A stretch of DNA of 64,000 nucleotides from Fructobacillus americanaquae (GCF_024029775.1 NZ_CP097122.1:924001-988000); one strand, 5' to 3'; shown: positions 50,021 to 59,056, counted from the first letter of the stretch. Made by a program: numbers and translations. Notes: generated from the sequence alone by a model not told the origin.

Positions 50021-51511
50021 ATGGAAGCAGTTCAAACAAACAAGCGAACTTACAATCGAACACTCGTCGTCGTAGTCATGATGATTGCCATGACAGCCGG
50101 TGCGTTGATGCAGACATCATTGGGGACGGCCATTCCTTCTCTAATGAAAGCTTTCGACATTAACTTGTCAACAGCACAACAAGCAACGACATGGTTCCTT
50201 CTCTTTAATGGGATGATGGTGCCACTGTCAGCTTACTTAGCTAACCGAATTCCGACTAAAGTTTTACACATGATTGCCTACGGATTACTCTTTATTGGGG
50301 TCCTGGTAACCATGTGGACACCAGAAAATAGTGGGTCTTGGTGGATTTTCATTATTGGTCGAATTATTTCAGCCATGGCCTTTGGAATTATGATGCCAAT
50401 GATGCAAATCGTCATCTTGAACATGTATGCCCCCGAAGAGCGAGGCGCAGCCATGGGTGCGATGGGATTAGTCATCGGAATGGCTCCAGCCATTGGGCCA
50501 ACCTTGTCAGGGTGGATTTTGAAGCAAGATCATACAATTTTAGCCTTCACCTTGTCTGATAGTTGGCGCTCAACTTTCTTAATTCCTTTGATTATCACTG
50601 GGATTGCGCTGATTATGACACCATTTTTGATGAAAAATGTTGTGCCAACTAAGAAGGTTAAGCTTGATTTCTTATCATTAATTCTTTCAACAATTGGTTT
50701 TGGTCTCTTCTTGTGGGGCTTCACCAATGTTGGCTCACACGGTTGGGGTAATGTGCCAAACGTCCTTGTCCCAGTTTTTGCCGGTGTTTTGCTTATCGTA
50801 ATCTTTGTTTGGCGTCAGTTGAAATTGTCGAATCCATTTTTGGACGTGAAGGTTTTCTTGACTAAGGACTTCACGATTCCAACTGTTGTTGGAATTTTGG
50901 CGATGATGGCCATGTTCGGTGTTGAAATGATGTTGCCAACGTACTTGCAAAACGTGCGTGGCTTGTCAGCATTTGATTCTGGATTAACTTTGCTTTGGGG
51001 AGCCTTGTTAATGGGGGTCTTCAGTGCCGTCTCGGGCGCCTTGTATAACAAGGTTGGTGCAAGGGTCTTGGGAATGGTCGGTTTTGCTATTCTTGGTTTG
51101 GGAACTTTCCCATTCTTGTTCTTAACTCCTGAAACACCAACGATTATTATTACTGTCTTGTATGGTGTTCGAATGGCCGGAATTGCCATGGCGATGATGC
51201 CAATGACAACCAATGCGATGGCCGCTTTGCCTGATGCAAAAGCATCTCATGGAACTGCTGCTAATAACACCTTGCGTCAGGTGGCCAACTCTGTGGTGGT
51301 TGCTTTATTGACATCAGTTGTCCAAAACGTAATCAACAACAATACACCAAGTACCCATCTGAAGGTTACAGAACCATTGCGTTACGCAAGCAAGATGTTG
51401 GATGCTTCTTTGGATGGTTTCAAGATTGCCTTTATGATTAGTCTTGGTTTCGCCATGTTGGGCTTCATCTTGGCATTCTTTGTTAAGCAAGATAAGAAGG
51501 AGGAAGCTTAA
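50021..51511 (+). CDS. MFS drug exporter, DHA2 (EmrB/QacA) family
   Basis: 496 aa, fourteen predicted helices. TM1 with TAGALMQTSLGTAIPSLMKAF, motif C-like region GLVIGMAPAIGPTLSGWIL and motif A-like loop LANRIPTKVLHMIAYG. Proton-driven export of toxic amphiphiles. AAAGGAAATAACG precedes the ATG. Two bases after it begins a DUF4811 gene, a pairing seen in other LAB efflux loci. Confidence 0.93.
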   Translation: MEAVQTNKRTYNRTLVVVVMMIAMTAGALMQTSLGTAIPSLMKAFDINLSTAQQATTWFLLFNGMMVPLSAYLANRIPTKVLHMIAYGLLFIGVLVTMWTPENSGSWWIFIIGRIISAMAFGIMMPMMQIVILNMYAPEERGAAMGAMGLVIGMAPAIGPTLSGWILKQDHTILAFTLSDSWRSTFLIPLIITGIALIMTPFLMKNVVPTKKVKLDFLSLILSTIGFGLFLWGFTNVGSHGWGNVPNVLVPVFAGVLLIVIFVWRQLKLSNPFLDVKVFLTKDFTIPTVVGILAMMAMFGVEMMLPTYLQNVRGLSAFDSGLTLLWGALLMGVFSAVSGALYNKVGARVLGMVGFAILGLGTFPFLFLTPETPTIIITVLYGVRMAGIAMAMMPMTTNAMAALPDAKASHGTAANNTLRQVANSVVVALLTSVVQNVINNNTPSTHLKVTEPLRYASKMLDASLDGFKIAFMISLGFAMLGFILAFFVKQDKKEEA

Positions 51512-51513
51512 TC

Positions 51514-52044
51514 ATGATTTTGGTAATTATTCCGCTTTTTGTTATCTTGACTGCTGCTAGCTGGTTTTTGATTCCATCAAAAGTCTTGAAGGCTATTTTT
51601 GGAACAATTTTCTCATTGGCAATGATTGCTTCAATCGGTCTGTTGGCTGCTAATATGGACGCTCATTACGGGATGAAGAAGGAAACAACAGTCGCAACAA
51701 AGGAAGTTTACTCTGCTGCACCTGCTCAAATGCCTGTTGGCATGGTTGCTGCTAAGAAGATTGGTACTGATGACTATGTATTGGTTTATAAAGACCAAGA
51801 AGCGGACAAGGAAGCATCTGCTCACTTTGTTCCTGATACGAGTGACATTGTGAAAGCAGTTAAGCAGTCAGCTACTTATAAGAAGGCTGATATTCAAACT
51901 GCTCAAGTCAAGACAACGACGACGAAATGGGTTTACAAGAATGACACTTATAAGTGGTTGTTCAAGCAAAATAAAGAAGATAACTTGGTCAAGGAAGTAC
52001 ACACTTTAGAAGTGCCTACTAGCTGGCAAGTTGTTCTGAAGTAA
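51514..52044 (+). CDS. DUF4811-type membrane protein paired with the MFS exporter
   Basis: 176 aa: two N-terminal membrane helices (VIIPLFVILTAASWFLIP and AIFGTIFSLAMIASIGLLAA), then a soluble extracytoplasmic domain with TTKWVYKNDTYKWLF and a YVLVYKD strand. The family has no known function. AAGGAGGAAGC at the end of the MFS gene is its ribosome site, so both are made together; it may assist or modulate the exporter. Confidence 0.82.
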   Translation: MILVIIPLFVILTAASWFLIPSKVLKAIFGTIFSLAMIASIGLLAANMDAHYGMKKETTVATKEVYSAAPAQMPVGMVAAKKIGTDDYVLVYKDQEADKEASAHFVPDTSDIVKAVKQSATYKKADIQTAQVKTTTTKWVYKNDTYKWLFKQNKEDNLVKEVHTLEVPTSWQVVLK

Positions 52045-52104
52045 CTAACGCTTAAAGTTAACTTATGCTTAAAATACATTTCTGCTTAATTTATTCTTCT
52101 CTCC

Positions 52105-52137
52105 AAGCACCCGGATTCTGCTTTCCGGGTGCTTTTT
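52105..52137 (+). terminator. Terminator after the DUF4811 gene
   Basis: AAGCACCCGG ... CCGGGTGCTTTTT. Confidence 0.92.
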
Positions 52138-52156
52138 CTATTTTGGCATTGATTTC

Positions 52157-52165
52157 TGTTATAAT
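52157..52165 (+). promoter_or_regulatory. Extended -10 promoter of the ydcF-like gene
   Basis: TGtTATAAT, 31 nt before the ATG. Confidence 0.6.
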
Positions 52166-52195
52166 TGAAATAAAAGTGTAAAGAGGGTGGCTGAA

Positions 52196-53215
52196 ATGCT
52201 GACACCATTAATTTATTTATTATTAGCGCTTATCGTCATTGCAATCGTTGCTGTTGCCATTGATAAGCGAAACTTCATTGTTGGGAGTTTATTAATTTTT
52301 TCCTTGCTGCTGACTGTCATGGCTTTGTACCTGAAACTGGCTGGCTATGTTTTAGACCAGCAGGTACCAGTGATGAACGTTCTAGTCATTTTATTACCAA
52401 TTGTGGTTATTGCCTTCCTCATTTTTTTGGTTGGTGTGTAATACTAATATTATTTCCCATAAGGAAGGTCAAAGCTTCACTGCTAAATTAGCGCTCTTTT
52501 TGGCTGTAACGATGGGCATTGACTTTTATTTACTTTTTGTAGTTGGAGAAGTCCATGGCCGCTTGCTTTTCTTTGCTTATGTTCTGGGATTGTTAATTTA
52601 CAATACTTTCTTCCTGTTTTTTCTTAGTTATCTGGGTTATTCACTTTTATATCAAGTTTTGCCTGCCACGAAAAAGGCCGATTACATGATTGTTCTTGGT
52701 AGTTATATCCATAATGGCCGAGTAACGCCGTTGCTCCAAAGTCGGGTAGATCAAGCTTTACACTATTATCGCCAGGCCGATGAAGGGCAGAAGCCTAAGT
52801 TTGTGGTTTCCGGCGGAAAGGATCTGACGAAAGTACTTCTGAAGCGGATGCCATGCGCAAGTATTTACTTGAAGTTGGTGTACCGACAGAAAAGATTATC
52901 TTAGAGGATCAGTCCCGCAATACCTTTGAGAATTTTATGTTTTCTAAGGAGAAAATTTTAGCGGACTGGGAAAAATCAGGCCACACCGGTCAACCGCAGA
53001 TTCTCTTTGCGACCAGTAATTACCATGTTATGCGGGCCAGCCTTTATTCCAAGCGAATTGGTTTTTCAGCCCAGGGAATCGGCGCACCAACTTCTCTGTA
53101 CTTTTTGCCGACGGCCTTGATCCGAGAGTACATCGGAATTCTTTCTTATTACCGTCTGATTACCTTTTTGCTTTTGGTCGTTGAAGCCTTTCTTGCTTAT
53201 TTTCTTGCTTTTTAA
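52196..53215 (+). pseudogene. YdcF-like (DUF218) membrane protein gene with two single-base frameshifts
   Basis: Three overlapping frames reconstruct one protein of about 340 aa: N-terminal membrane helices, the DUF218 core DYMIVLGSYIHNGRVTP, FVVSGG, DQSRNTFENF, FATSNYHVMRA, and C-terminal helices. Frame 1 breaks at a T7 run (52422-52428; six T would restore it), and the second break is at AAAGGATC near 52820 (one G missing; AAGGGATCT restores SDESTSEADAMR). ATG 52196 follows GAGGGTGG. DUF218 proteins act on envelope precursors or cofactors; function uncertain. Real decay or sequence error both fit. Confidence 0.85.
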
Positions 53216-53257
53216 AAAAACGATGGTCACTGATGTTTGGTCAGTGGTCATCGTTTT
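53216..53257. terminator. Terminator after the ydcF-like gene
   Basis: AAAACGATGgtCACTGA ... TCAGTGgtCATCGTTTTT. Confidence 0.9.
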
Positions 53258-53311
53258 TGATAGTATTACTGCTAATCGGGGCTAGTTCGAATTTGATTTT
53301 CTTGCCTGGCA

Positions 53312-53494
53312 TTAATGAAGGGTCGTCAGGTTATAAATAATAAAGGCAAGCCCGATTAGAAAAAGAAAGGCGGCAATTCCAAGCAGTGGGAGCATGCTAA
53401 CGTCTCCCTTGCGGAAAAGCTTCCAGCCATGAGCAGCCGCAAATAAGATAATTAATAAAGCAAAGGTAACGACGAGTAATCCAACAATGGCCAT
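53312..53494 (-). CDS. Small two-helix membrane protein of unknown function
   Basis: 60 aa: MAIVGLLVVTFALLIILFAAA, a short basic loop WKLFRKGD, then LLGIAAFLFLIGLAFIIYNL. AAAGGAG lies seven bases before ATG 53494; an in-frame TTG at 53512 covers that site and is rejected. No family recognised. Own transcription unit between convergent and divergent neighbours. Confidence 0.7.
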   Translation of the reverse strand: MAIVGLLVVTFALLIILFAAAHGWKLFRKGDVSMLPLLGIAAFLFLIGLAFIIYNLTTLH

Positions 53495-53669
53495 GATTTT
53501 GGCTCCTTTCAACTCTTCAATAAGGAATATTATACCGATTAATAGTTGATTGAAAAAGAGACAATCTGGTCAACCTGTTGTTTTTGACTAGTATTAAAAG
53601 TTAGATCGGGCGTTATTAGTTAGCGAATGTGATTCTTTGACCGCGGCGATTGATGAGGGTTTGCTTTTG

Positions 53670-54725
53670 CTATTTAAAGACTGGTAATTCGCCCAAAAGT
53701 TGCACAATGATAATCCAGAGTGGCAAGACTATGGTGGCTGAAATTGTCGAAATCAGTGAGGTATTGGCCGCCAGTAAGCTTTGATGGTTGAAGGCCATGG
53801 CGTAGTTGACTGCCACCGTTGCAACAGGGGTCGCCATCATGATGACCATTGTTGCCATTGCCACTTGGTCAACGGGCAAAAGATGGGTGACATTTGCTAA
53901 GATGGCGATGGCCGCCATGATGATTGGGACAATGATGACTTTATTAAAGGAATAGTACCAAGCGGTGTGGTTTTTAATGGCATCTGTGAAGGACATCTGA
54001 GCCAAGTTTGCCCCAATGGCTAACCAAGCCAGTGGCGATGCTAGACCGGCTAATAGTTTCATCCAGGAAAAAAGCCAAGGGACGGTTACATCGAGGCGGT
54101 AGAAGGCCACGTGGCTGGGATTACTTTCACTGTAGCTACTAATTTGAGACATCCAGTTTTGACTAACCCAGAGGATTAGGCCAAGAAAAGTGGCAATGAT
54201 AATTGGATTAACCAGCATTTTTTTGATGTGCTCGCCGCGTAGCTGTTCGCCAGACATTTTGATGTAGGCGTAGGAGTATAAGAAGACACGATAGCCGATA
54301 TTAAAAACGGAGGCGTACATAATTCCTTTGGCACCGTAAACAGCGCCCGCGATTGGCATCCCGAAAAAGGTCGTTGATCCAAAAGCAGTTAACACACCTA
54401 AAACTTCGCGTTGGTCTTTGCCGTAGCGACCGTATAAAAAGGGCATCGTGACAATCAAGATAACATAAATAATCAAGCCCCAAATCAGAACATCGATACT
54501 TTGAACGAGGGTTTGATGGTTCAATGGCGTAAGAAAGGCTGTAAAGGCTAAGAGGGGGAGGGCAACACTCGTGGTAATGCTCGTCAAGGTTTTGACGGCG
54601 TCTTGGCTAAGAGTTTGCCGGTTGCGGAGAAAAAAACCTAATAGGATAGTTCCTAGGGTTTCCACAATTGCAGCGATAATCGAATTGTTGGTAAGCGTTT
54701 TTTCAAGAGCAGAACTAATCGACAT
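53670..54725 (-). CDS. AEC-family transporter (auxin efflux carrier / malate permease type)
   Basis: 351 aa, about ten helices with the two-fold AEC pattern; conserved segments LPLLAFTAFL, TAFGSTTFFGMPIAGAVYG and ATMVIMMATPVATVAVNYAM. Bacterial members carry malate or related acids. No malolactic enzyme gene is adjacent, so the substrate is open. GGGAGGTATAC precedes the ATG. Confidence 0.88.
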   Translation of the reverse strand: MSISSALEKTLTNNSIIAAIVETLGTILLGFFLRNRQTLSQDAVKTLTSITTSVALPLLAFTAFLTPLNHQTLVQSIDVLIWGLIIYVILIVTMPFLYGRYGKDQREVLGVLTAFGSTTFFGMPIAGAVYGAKGIMYASVFNIGYRVFLYSYAYIKMSGEQLRGEHIKKMLVNPIIIATFLGLILWVSQNWMSQISSYSESNPSHVAFYRLDVTVPWLFSWMKLLAGLASPLAWLAIGANLAQMSFTDAIKNHTAWYYSFNKVIIVPIIMAAIAILANVTHLLPVDQVAMATMVIMMATPVATVAVNYAMAFNHQSLLAANTSLISTISATIVLPLWIIIVQLLGELPVFK

Positions 54726-54867
54726 GTATACCTCCCGTTGCCAATTTTTGGCGCCTAATGGTTTATTTATTAGTCTATCATTAAAATTAAATTAGAACAA
54801 TTCTCTTGTTAGAAAAATTAACTTACAAAGCTGTAACGAAATGAAATAAAAGAAATGGCTAAAAAGA

Positions 54868-54950
54868 TTGTTCGATTATCGAAGTTCTTGTATAATAGTA
54901 TTATTCTTTATGTGAGACAAAAATAGCCCCAACCAGTAATAGTTGGGGCT
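54868..54950 (+). promoter_or_regulatory. Orphan plus-strand promoter with downstream hairpin (possible small RNA)
   Basis: TTGTTC (54868-54873), 17 nt, TATAAT (54891-54896) point right, but no plus-strand gene follows. A transcript from about 54903 would meet the AGCCCCAAC/GTTGGGGCT hairpin within 50 nt. The T tract on this strand is poor. Confidence 0.35.
54918..54950 (-). terminator. Terminator after lemA
   Basis: Minus strand AGCCCCAAC / GTTGGGGCT then ATTTTTG. Confidence 0.85.
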
Positions 54951-54970
54951 TTCTGCTGTCTTCTGCAAAA

Positions 54971-55597
54971 TTAGTTACCGAAGTTAACAGTTGGATTTTC
55001 TTGGGCAGAACTGTCTGCGGTGAAGTAGTTGAACTTATGGTGATTGGTTAGAGAAGCCACCAAAGAACTTGGAAATGCTACAACTTTATTATTGTAGTCT
55101 TGAACAGCCTTGTTATAAACCTTACGTTCGTAAGTGACACGGTTGTTGACACCTTCTAGTTGGACCATCAAAGTTTGGATTTGGTCAGAGGACTTCAAAT
55201 CCGGATAGTTTTCGTTAATTGTGGAAACCATCAAATTGAAAGCCTTATCTTGATTTTGCATGGCTGTTGTCTTTTGGTCTTGATCATTGGCATTTGCATA
55301 GCTTTGCTTTGCTTGATTGTATTGAGTTCTGGCATCGGCAATCTTACCGTAAATGGCAGATTCCTGTCCCTGGGCTCCCTTAACAGCATTGACCAAATTT
55401 GGAATCAAATCGGCGCGGTTTTGCAGCGCGGTTTGAATCCCACCCGTGGCAGCATCAACGTCCTGTTCCTTGCGGGATAAGCCGTTGGCAGAAGAAATAA
55501 AGCCACCAATGAGAATGATGAAGACAAGGGCAATGACTGCCGTAATTTGCCAACCACGTTTCTTGTAAAAGGGTGCCTTTTCATTAATAATCGTCAT
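54971..55597 (-). CDS. lemA: LemA family protein
   Basis: 208 aa with one N-terminal membrane helix (ITAVIALVFIILIGGFI) and a long helical domain with the LemA pattern NRADLIPNLVNAVKGAQGQE and VQLEGVNNRVTYERKVYNKAVQDYN. Membrane-associated; function unknown, often linked to TPM-domain proteins as here. Last gene of the minus-strand EIIC operon. Confidence 0.93.
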   Translation of the reverse strand: MTIINEKAPFYKKRGWQITAVIALVFIILIGGFISSANGLSRKEQDVDAATGGIQTALQNRADLIPNLVNAVKGAQGQESAIYGKIADARTQYNQAKQSYANANDQDQKTTAMQNQDKAFNLMVSTINENYPDLKSSDQIQTLMVQLEGVNNRVTYERKVYNKAVQDYNNKVVAFPSSLVASLTNHHKFNYFTADSSAQENPTVNFGN

Positions 55598-55683
55598 GAT
55601 TCGTATCCTTTATCGTTGTTTAGCGATGAGCTATTAGAAATATTGTAGCGAGGAATGGGCTTTGAAACAAGAGTGGCTAGTCT

Positions 55684-56610
55684 TTAAAAATCGGACCCGC
55701 CACCACCAAAGTTACCACCACCGCCGGAATCAGAGCCACCACCGAAGTCTGAACCATCAAAATTAGATTCGCCACCAAAGCCATCATAATGGTCATCGTA
55801 ATAATGCCGCCTTGTACCCGAGAAAAGGTTTGATAGTAGAAATCCACCTAAGAACCAATCCAGACCAGAATGATGGCCGCGTTGGGGCCTATTTGAGGTC
55901 TGATTAAAGCGGTTGATATTATTACTATTATCAGTACCATAATAAGATCCTTTGCTGCCATTAAGACGCCGCATCTTGGACCAAACTAAGAAAATAATAA
56001 GGAGAAGGATGGTAATTAGACCAAGGGCAATCACTGAACTGGTTGTTGAAGCACTTTGTTTGCCACTTGTTTGGGTGGTTGGGAGTGTCTTTTCAACTTG
56101 TAAAAAGAGGTTGCGGATTCCCCGATCAATAGCGTTTGGATCTGAAGACTTTAACTCTTGTTGGTTGGCTTGCAGAAGCTGATAAATTTTGCCATCAGGT
56201 AGAACGGATTCAACACCTGTTCCGGTCACCACCCGCACGTTATTTTGACCGTTATTCTTAGCAAAGACAATAATGACACCATTGTCTTGCCCTTTTTTAC
56301 CAGCGTGCCAGACTGAGCGCATAGTTAAACTGTTAGTGAAGTCGCGAATTGATTGGCCATCGGTATTGTTGATAGTTAAAACCGCTACTTGCGGCTGTTC
56401 TTTGGTTTTTTTAAAGGTTTGCTCCTGCTTTAAGATAGCCTGCTTGGTTTGGTCTGAAAGCACATTGGCATGATCAGTCACCACAAAGTTCGAGCTGGGC
56501 TCAATTGTGTTTGGGTCTTCTGCTTGAGCCGTTTGAAAGTGGCAACTCAGGAAGAAGAGGGCGAATGCGCTAATGGTGGCTAGCCCGATTTTATTTTTTA
56601 GCAAAGCCAT
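55684..56610 (-). CDS. TPM-domain membrane protein (YgcG-like)
   Basis: About 308 aa: signal peptide (ATISAFALFFLSCHFQTAQA), extracytoplasmic TPM domain (VTDHANVLSDQTK ... VVTGTGVESVLPDG), one membrane helix (VIALGLITILLLIIFLVW), and a Gly-rich tail ending GGGGNFGGGGSDF. ATGs at 56613 and 56610 are both possible; GGAGG is best spaced for 56610. Pairs with LemA as in many Firmicutes. Function unknown; TPM proteins are tied to membrane quality control. Confidence 0.9.
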   Translation of the reverse strand: MALLKNKIGLATISAFALFFLSCHFQTAQAEDPNTIEPSSNFVVTDHANVLSDQTKQAILKQEQTFKKTKEQPQVAVLTINNTDGQSIRDFTNSLTMRSVWHAGKKGQDNGVIIVFAKNNGQNNVRVVTGTGVESVLPDGKIYQLLQANQQELKSSDPNAIDRGIRNLFLQVEKTLPTTQTSGKQSASTTSSVIALGLITILLLIIFLVWSKMRRLNGSKGSYYGTDNSNNINRFNQTSNRPQRGHHSGLDWFLGGFLLSNLFSGTRRHYYDDHYDGFGGESNFDGSDFGGGSDSGGGGNFGGGGSDF

Positions 56611-56652
56611 CATAAGACCTCCAATTAATGAAACAAAATAGTTGACAAGCGA

Positions 56653-57537
56653 TTAGCGGCTAAAGCCGCCACTGATGTTTTTGGCGCTTTTTGGTGTTAG
56701 CTTAGACCCGTCATTTGGATTTTGTAAAACCAGTTCGCGAATCAGGTTAATGACTTCAGGGTTTTCCGGTAGCTTTGAATGGCCAGCGTTATCGCCTGAA
56801 ACCGTTGTTTGAGTATACTTAGCAACCTGTTTTTGGAAAATATACTTACCAGAAAGCACCGATTGAACAGGGACTGTACCGTCGTCTGTGTAATCTTCTG
56901 AACCGGCAACCGAGTAGACGACCAAATCGCTCGGGAGGCTGCTTGCACCAGCAATCATATCTGAAAGCATGGTTGTTTGTCGTGTTGTGGATGTTTCAGA
57001 GAAGTTGAAAGGTGTTCCTAAAGTCATCAGCGTCCGAATGTGCAAGTTTGCTGCACTATAGTAATTTTCCAAGTAATCCGTCCAAATCAGCCCACCGTTG
57101 GAGTGACCAACAGCTGAGAAATTCCGGAAATGATAGCGGGATTGGAGGTCGGTCATCACCTTAGAGAGCGCCTCAGAATCAGCTTGAATGGTTGGATAAT
57201 TATCCTGGTTGCGTTCGAAGCCAACAACGATAAATGGTCGACGGTTGGAACCATCAACGTGACCGGAATAAGTCAAACTACCATTATAATTGACCTGAAC
57301 CTTCAAGACAGAGTGAGTTCCTTTATCACGGTCTTCTGAGTTAATGGTAGCAAAGAGATCATCGAACCGTCTGACAGTGGCACTAGATCCGGGAACAAAG
57401 ATAACGGGTTCCATCCGCGATTTTTGAATTGCTCGGTCATTTTGGTGCTCAGAAAGCATCCAGACACGACCAAAGAGCGCAATGATAACGGTCAATAGGA
57501 CTGTTAAGAAGAGCATGAATTTTGTACTTTTAGCCAT
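56653..57537 (-). CDS. Membrane-anchored alpha/beta hydrolase, DUF915 family
   Basis: 294 aa: N-terminal helix (FMLFLTVLLTVIIALFG), then an alpha/beta hydrolase with VIFVPGSSAT (oxyanion region), nucleophile elbow GHSNGGLIW, acid residue near EDYTDDGTVP and His in AGHSKLPENP. It would face outside the membrane and may act on lipids or envelope esters. The ATG overlaps the EIIC stop by eight bases, so the two are coupled. Confidence 0.88.
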   Translation of the reverse strand: MAKSTKFMLFLTVLLTVIIALFGRVWMLSEHQNDRAIQKSRMEPVIFVPGSSATVRRFDDLFATINSEDRDKGTHSVLKVQVNYNGSLTYSGHVDGSNRRPFIVVGFERNQDNYPTIQADSEALSKVMTDLQSRYHFRNFSAVGHSNGGLIWTDYLENYYSAANLHIRTLMTLGTPFNFSETSTTRQTTMLSDMIAGASSLPSDLVVYSVAGSEDYTDDGTVPVQSVLSGKYIFQKQVAKYTQTTVSGDNAGHSKLPENPEVINLIRELVLQNPNDGSKLTPKSAKNISGGFSR

Positions 57538-58747
57538 GCTTAACCTCCTTTTTAACCATGTCCTTGACGAATGGCCAGTAAATCAAAATTGAACCAAGCA
57601 AAACAAAGATCGCTAGGATTAATGATCGCCAAGGGGTTTGGCTGGCCATAAAGCCAAGCAGTAAGTGGGGTGTCCCACTGGGAGCGCTAAAGACGGTTGG
57701 CCGAACAAAATCGAGCTTAATGGCGACACTAGCCGACAGTGACCCAAAGAGGGAACTCAAAATCATCGGTACCAATGTCAGTGGCCGCAAGAAAAGCGGA
57801 ATTCCGTAAGCTAAAATGCGATTGTTGTCAAATAGAGCTGGGAGTAGTGACCAGAGGCCAAGTCGCCGGTTCTGTTTACTTTTAGCAAATATAAGAATTA
57901 GTGCTAATCCTAGGGTTGCCCCAACACCACCAATCATAGCTGAAGCGGTTAAAACAGAGTAGGGGTTTTGTGGTTGTGGCAATGTGGCCATCACTGATTG
58001 GTAAACGGCGTTCAGGTTTGTGTTCACCTGGGCTAAATCTGTGGCGCCGGTGGACAGGTCTAAGGGAATGCTAATACCCAAAACGAACAAGATGGGTGCC
58101 AAAACAGCAACCAATGCCAATGAATAATAATGGGCAAAAAAGTCAGATGAAAAGAAGGTAGTATACGTTCCTTGGGTGACAATGTTTGGTATAAATGATG
58201 TGCCCACCACGACGAGGATTGAGACAATGGCTGCCCAACTTAGATAGGTAAAACCCATGTCCTGCAACCGGTCTTTCGTGATTTTGGTTAACCCCAAGTA
58301 AGTGAGGTTGATCAGATAGGTGATGAGTAAACACAGGCCGAGATGAATGGTTAGCTGTCCCTGGCTGAAACCAGACGAGAAAGTTTGGATTAAGACTAGG
58401 CCAAAGTTAACGGTCACCGGCAGGATGGGGTCGCGTTTTTCAGAAAGTTTTTCTGTTAAATACTTTTTTGTCCAAAGCGCAACTGTAAAGGCCACCACGA
58501 GGTAGTCCAAAACGTTACTGATTCCTTGGGAAATCAGTGGATTGTTAAAAAAGTGAATTTTATAATGGAAAATTGTGGCGAACAGGGCGCCAGGGTCTAA
58601 GAATAATCGAGTAATCAAACGCCAATAAACATCAATAATCACCAAAGGAATTACTAGTTTGAATGAAGAAAAAAGATTTTTGATAGGTGAAAGACCTACC
58701 CAAGCCCGATCCCATCTTTGAACCCTTGCTAGGATCTTTGCAAACAT
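57530..58747 (-). CDS. PTS EIIC-like membrane permease without EIIA/EIIB partners
   Basis: 405 aa of the EIIC cellobiose-type fold, about ten helices, with GGVGATLGLALILIFAKSKQ, LLPALFDNNRILAYGIPLFL and SAPSGTPHLLLGF. ATG 58747 is chosen as GGAGGCAC lies upstream and homology starts at FAKILARV; the open frame extends further upstream without support. No EIIA or EIIB gene is near, and the gene is coupled to a DUF915 hydrolase and followed by TPM and LemA genes, so an envelope role rather than sugar uptake is possible. Confidence 0.85.
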   Translation of the reverse strand: MFAKILARVQRWDRAWVGLSPIKNLFSSFKLVIPLVIIDVYWRLITRLFLDPGALFATIFHYKIHFFNNPLISQGISNVLDYLVVAFTVALWTKKYLTEKLSEKRDPILPVTVNFGLVLIQTFSSGFSQGQLTIHLGLCLLITYLINLTYLGLTKITKDRLQDMGFTYLSWAAIVSILVVVGTSFIPNIVTQGTYTTFFSSDFFAHYYSLALVAVLAPILFVLGISIPLDLSTGATDLAQVNTNLNAVYQSVMATLPQPQNPYSVLTASAMIGGVGATLGLALILIFAKSKQNRRLGLWSLLPALFDNNRILAYGIPLFLRPLTLVPMILSSLFGSLSASVAIKLDFVRPTVFSAPSGTPHLLLGFMASQTPWRSLILAIFVLLGSILIYWPFVKDMVKKEVKHG

Positions 58748-58767
58748 GTAACAGTGCCTCCAAACTA

Positions 58768-58846
58768 ACCCCAAAATTTGGGGTGGTATTACAAGAAAAA
58801 GTATTGTGCTATAATAGTAAAAGTGTTTTACTAGGTACCACTGGTA
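58768..58846. promoter_or_regulatory. Divergent EIIC/dlt regulatory region with three palindromes
   Basis: Extended -10 TGcTATAAT (58807-58815) drives dlt. CCCCAAA-a-TTTGGGG (58769-58783) sits in the EIIC leader, AGTAAAA-gtg-TTTTACT (58816-58832) straddles the dlt start of transcription, and TACCA-c-TGGTA follows at 58836-58846. They look like operators for one or two regulators. Confidence 0.55.
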
Positions 58847-58896
58847 ATATGCCAATAATTATAACACTAACCGAACAATTTTGGGGGCGTCACGCG

Positions 58897-59037
58897 ATGT
58901 TCAAGCGTTTTCTGAGCAAGCCCTGGGTGACATTTGTTGTCAAAACCCTGGCTTATTTTTTAATCATTTTAGCCTTGATTTATCTATATGGCTATTCCGG
59001 CGTTACCGGGGGCCACTTCATTTATAACGAATTCTAA
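58897..59037 (+). CDS. dltX: DltX, teichoic acid D-alanylation accessory peptide
   Basis: 46-aa single-helix membrane peptide ending in the conserved FIYNEF motif. GGGGGCG precedes ATG 58897; longer upstream reading is rejected. Required with DltABCD to move D-alanine across the membrane. Confidence 0.93.
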   Translation: MFKRFLSKPWVTFVVKTLAYFLIILALIYLYGYSGVTGGHFIYNEF

Positions 59038-59056
59038 AATAAAGAGGAAGCGACAA

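Noticed and set aside
52401-52904. Programmed frameshift in the ydcF-like gene
   Set aside because: Two separate breaks in opposite directions and no slippery site plus pseudoknot were seen; mutation or sequence error is simpler.
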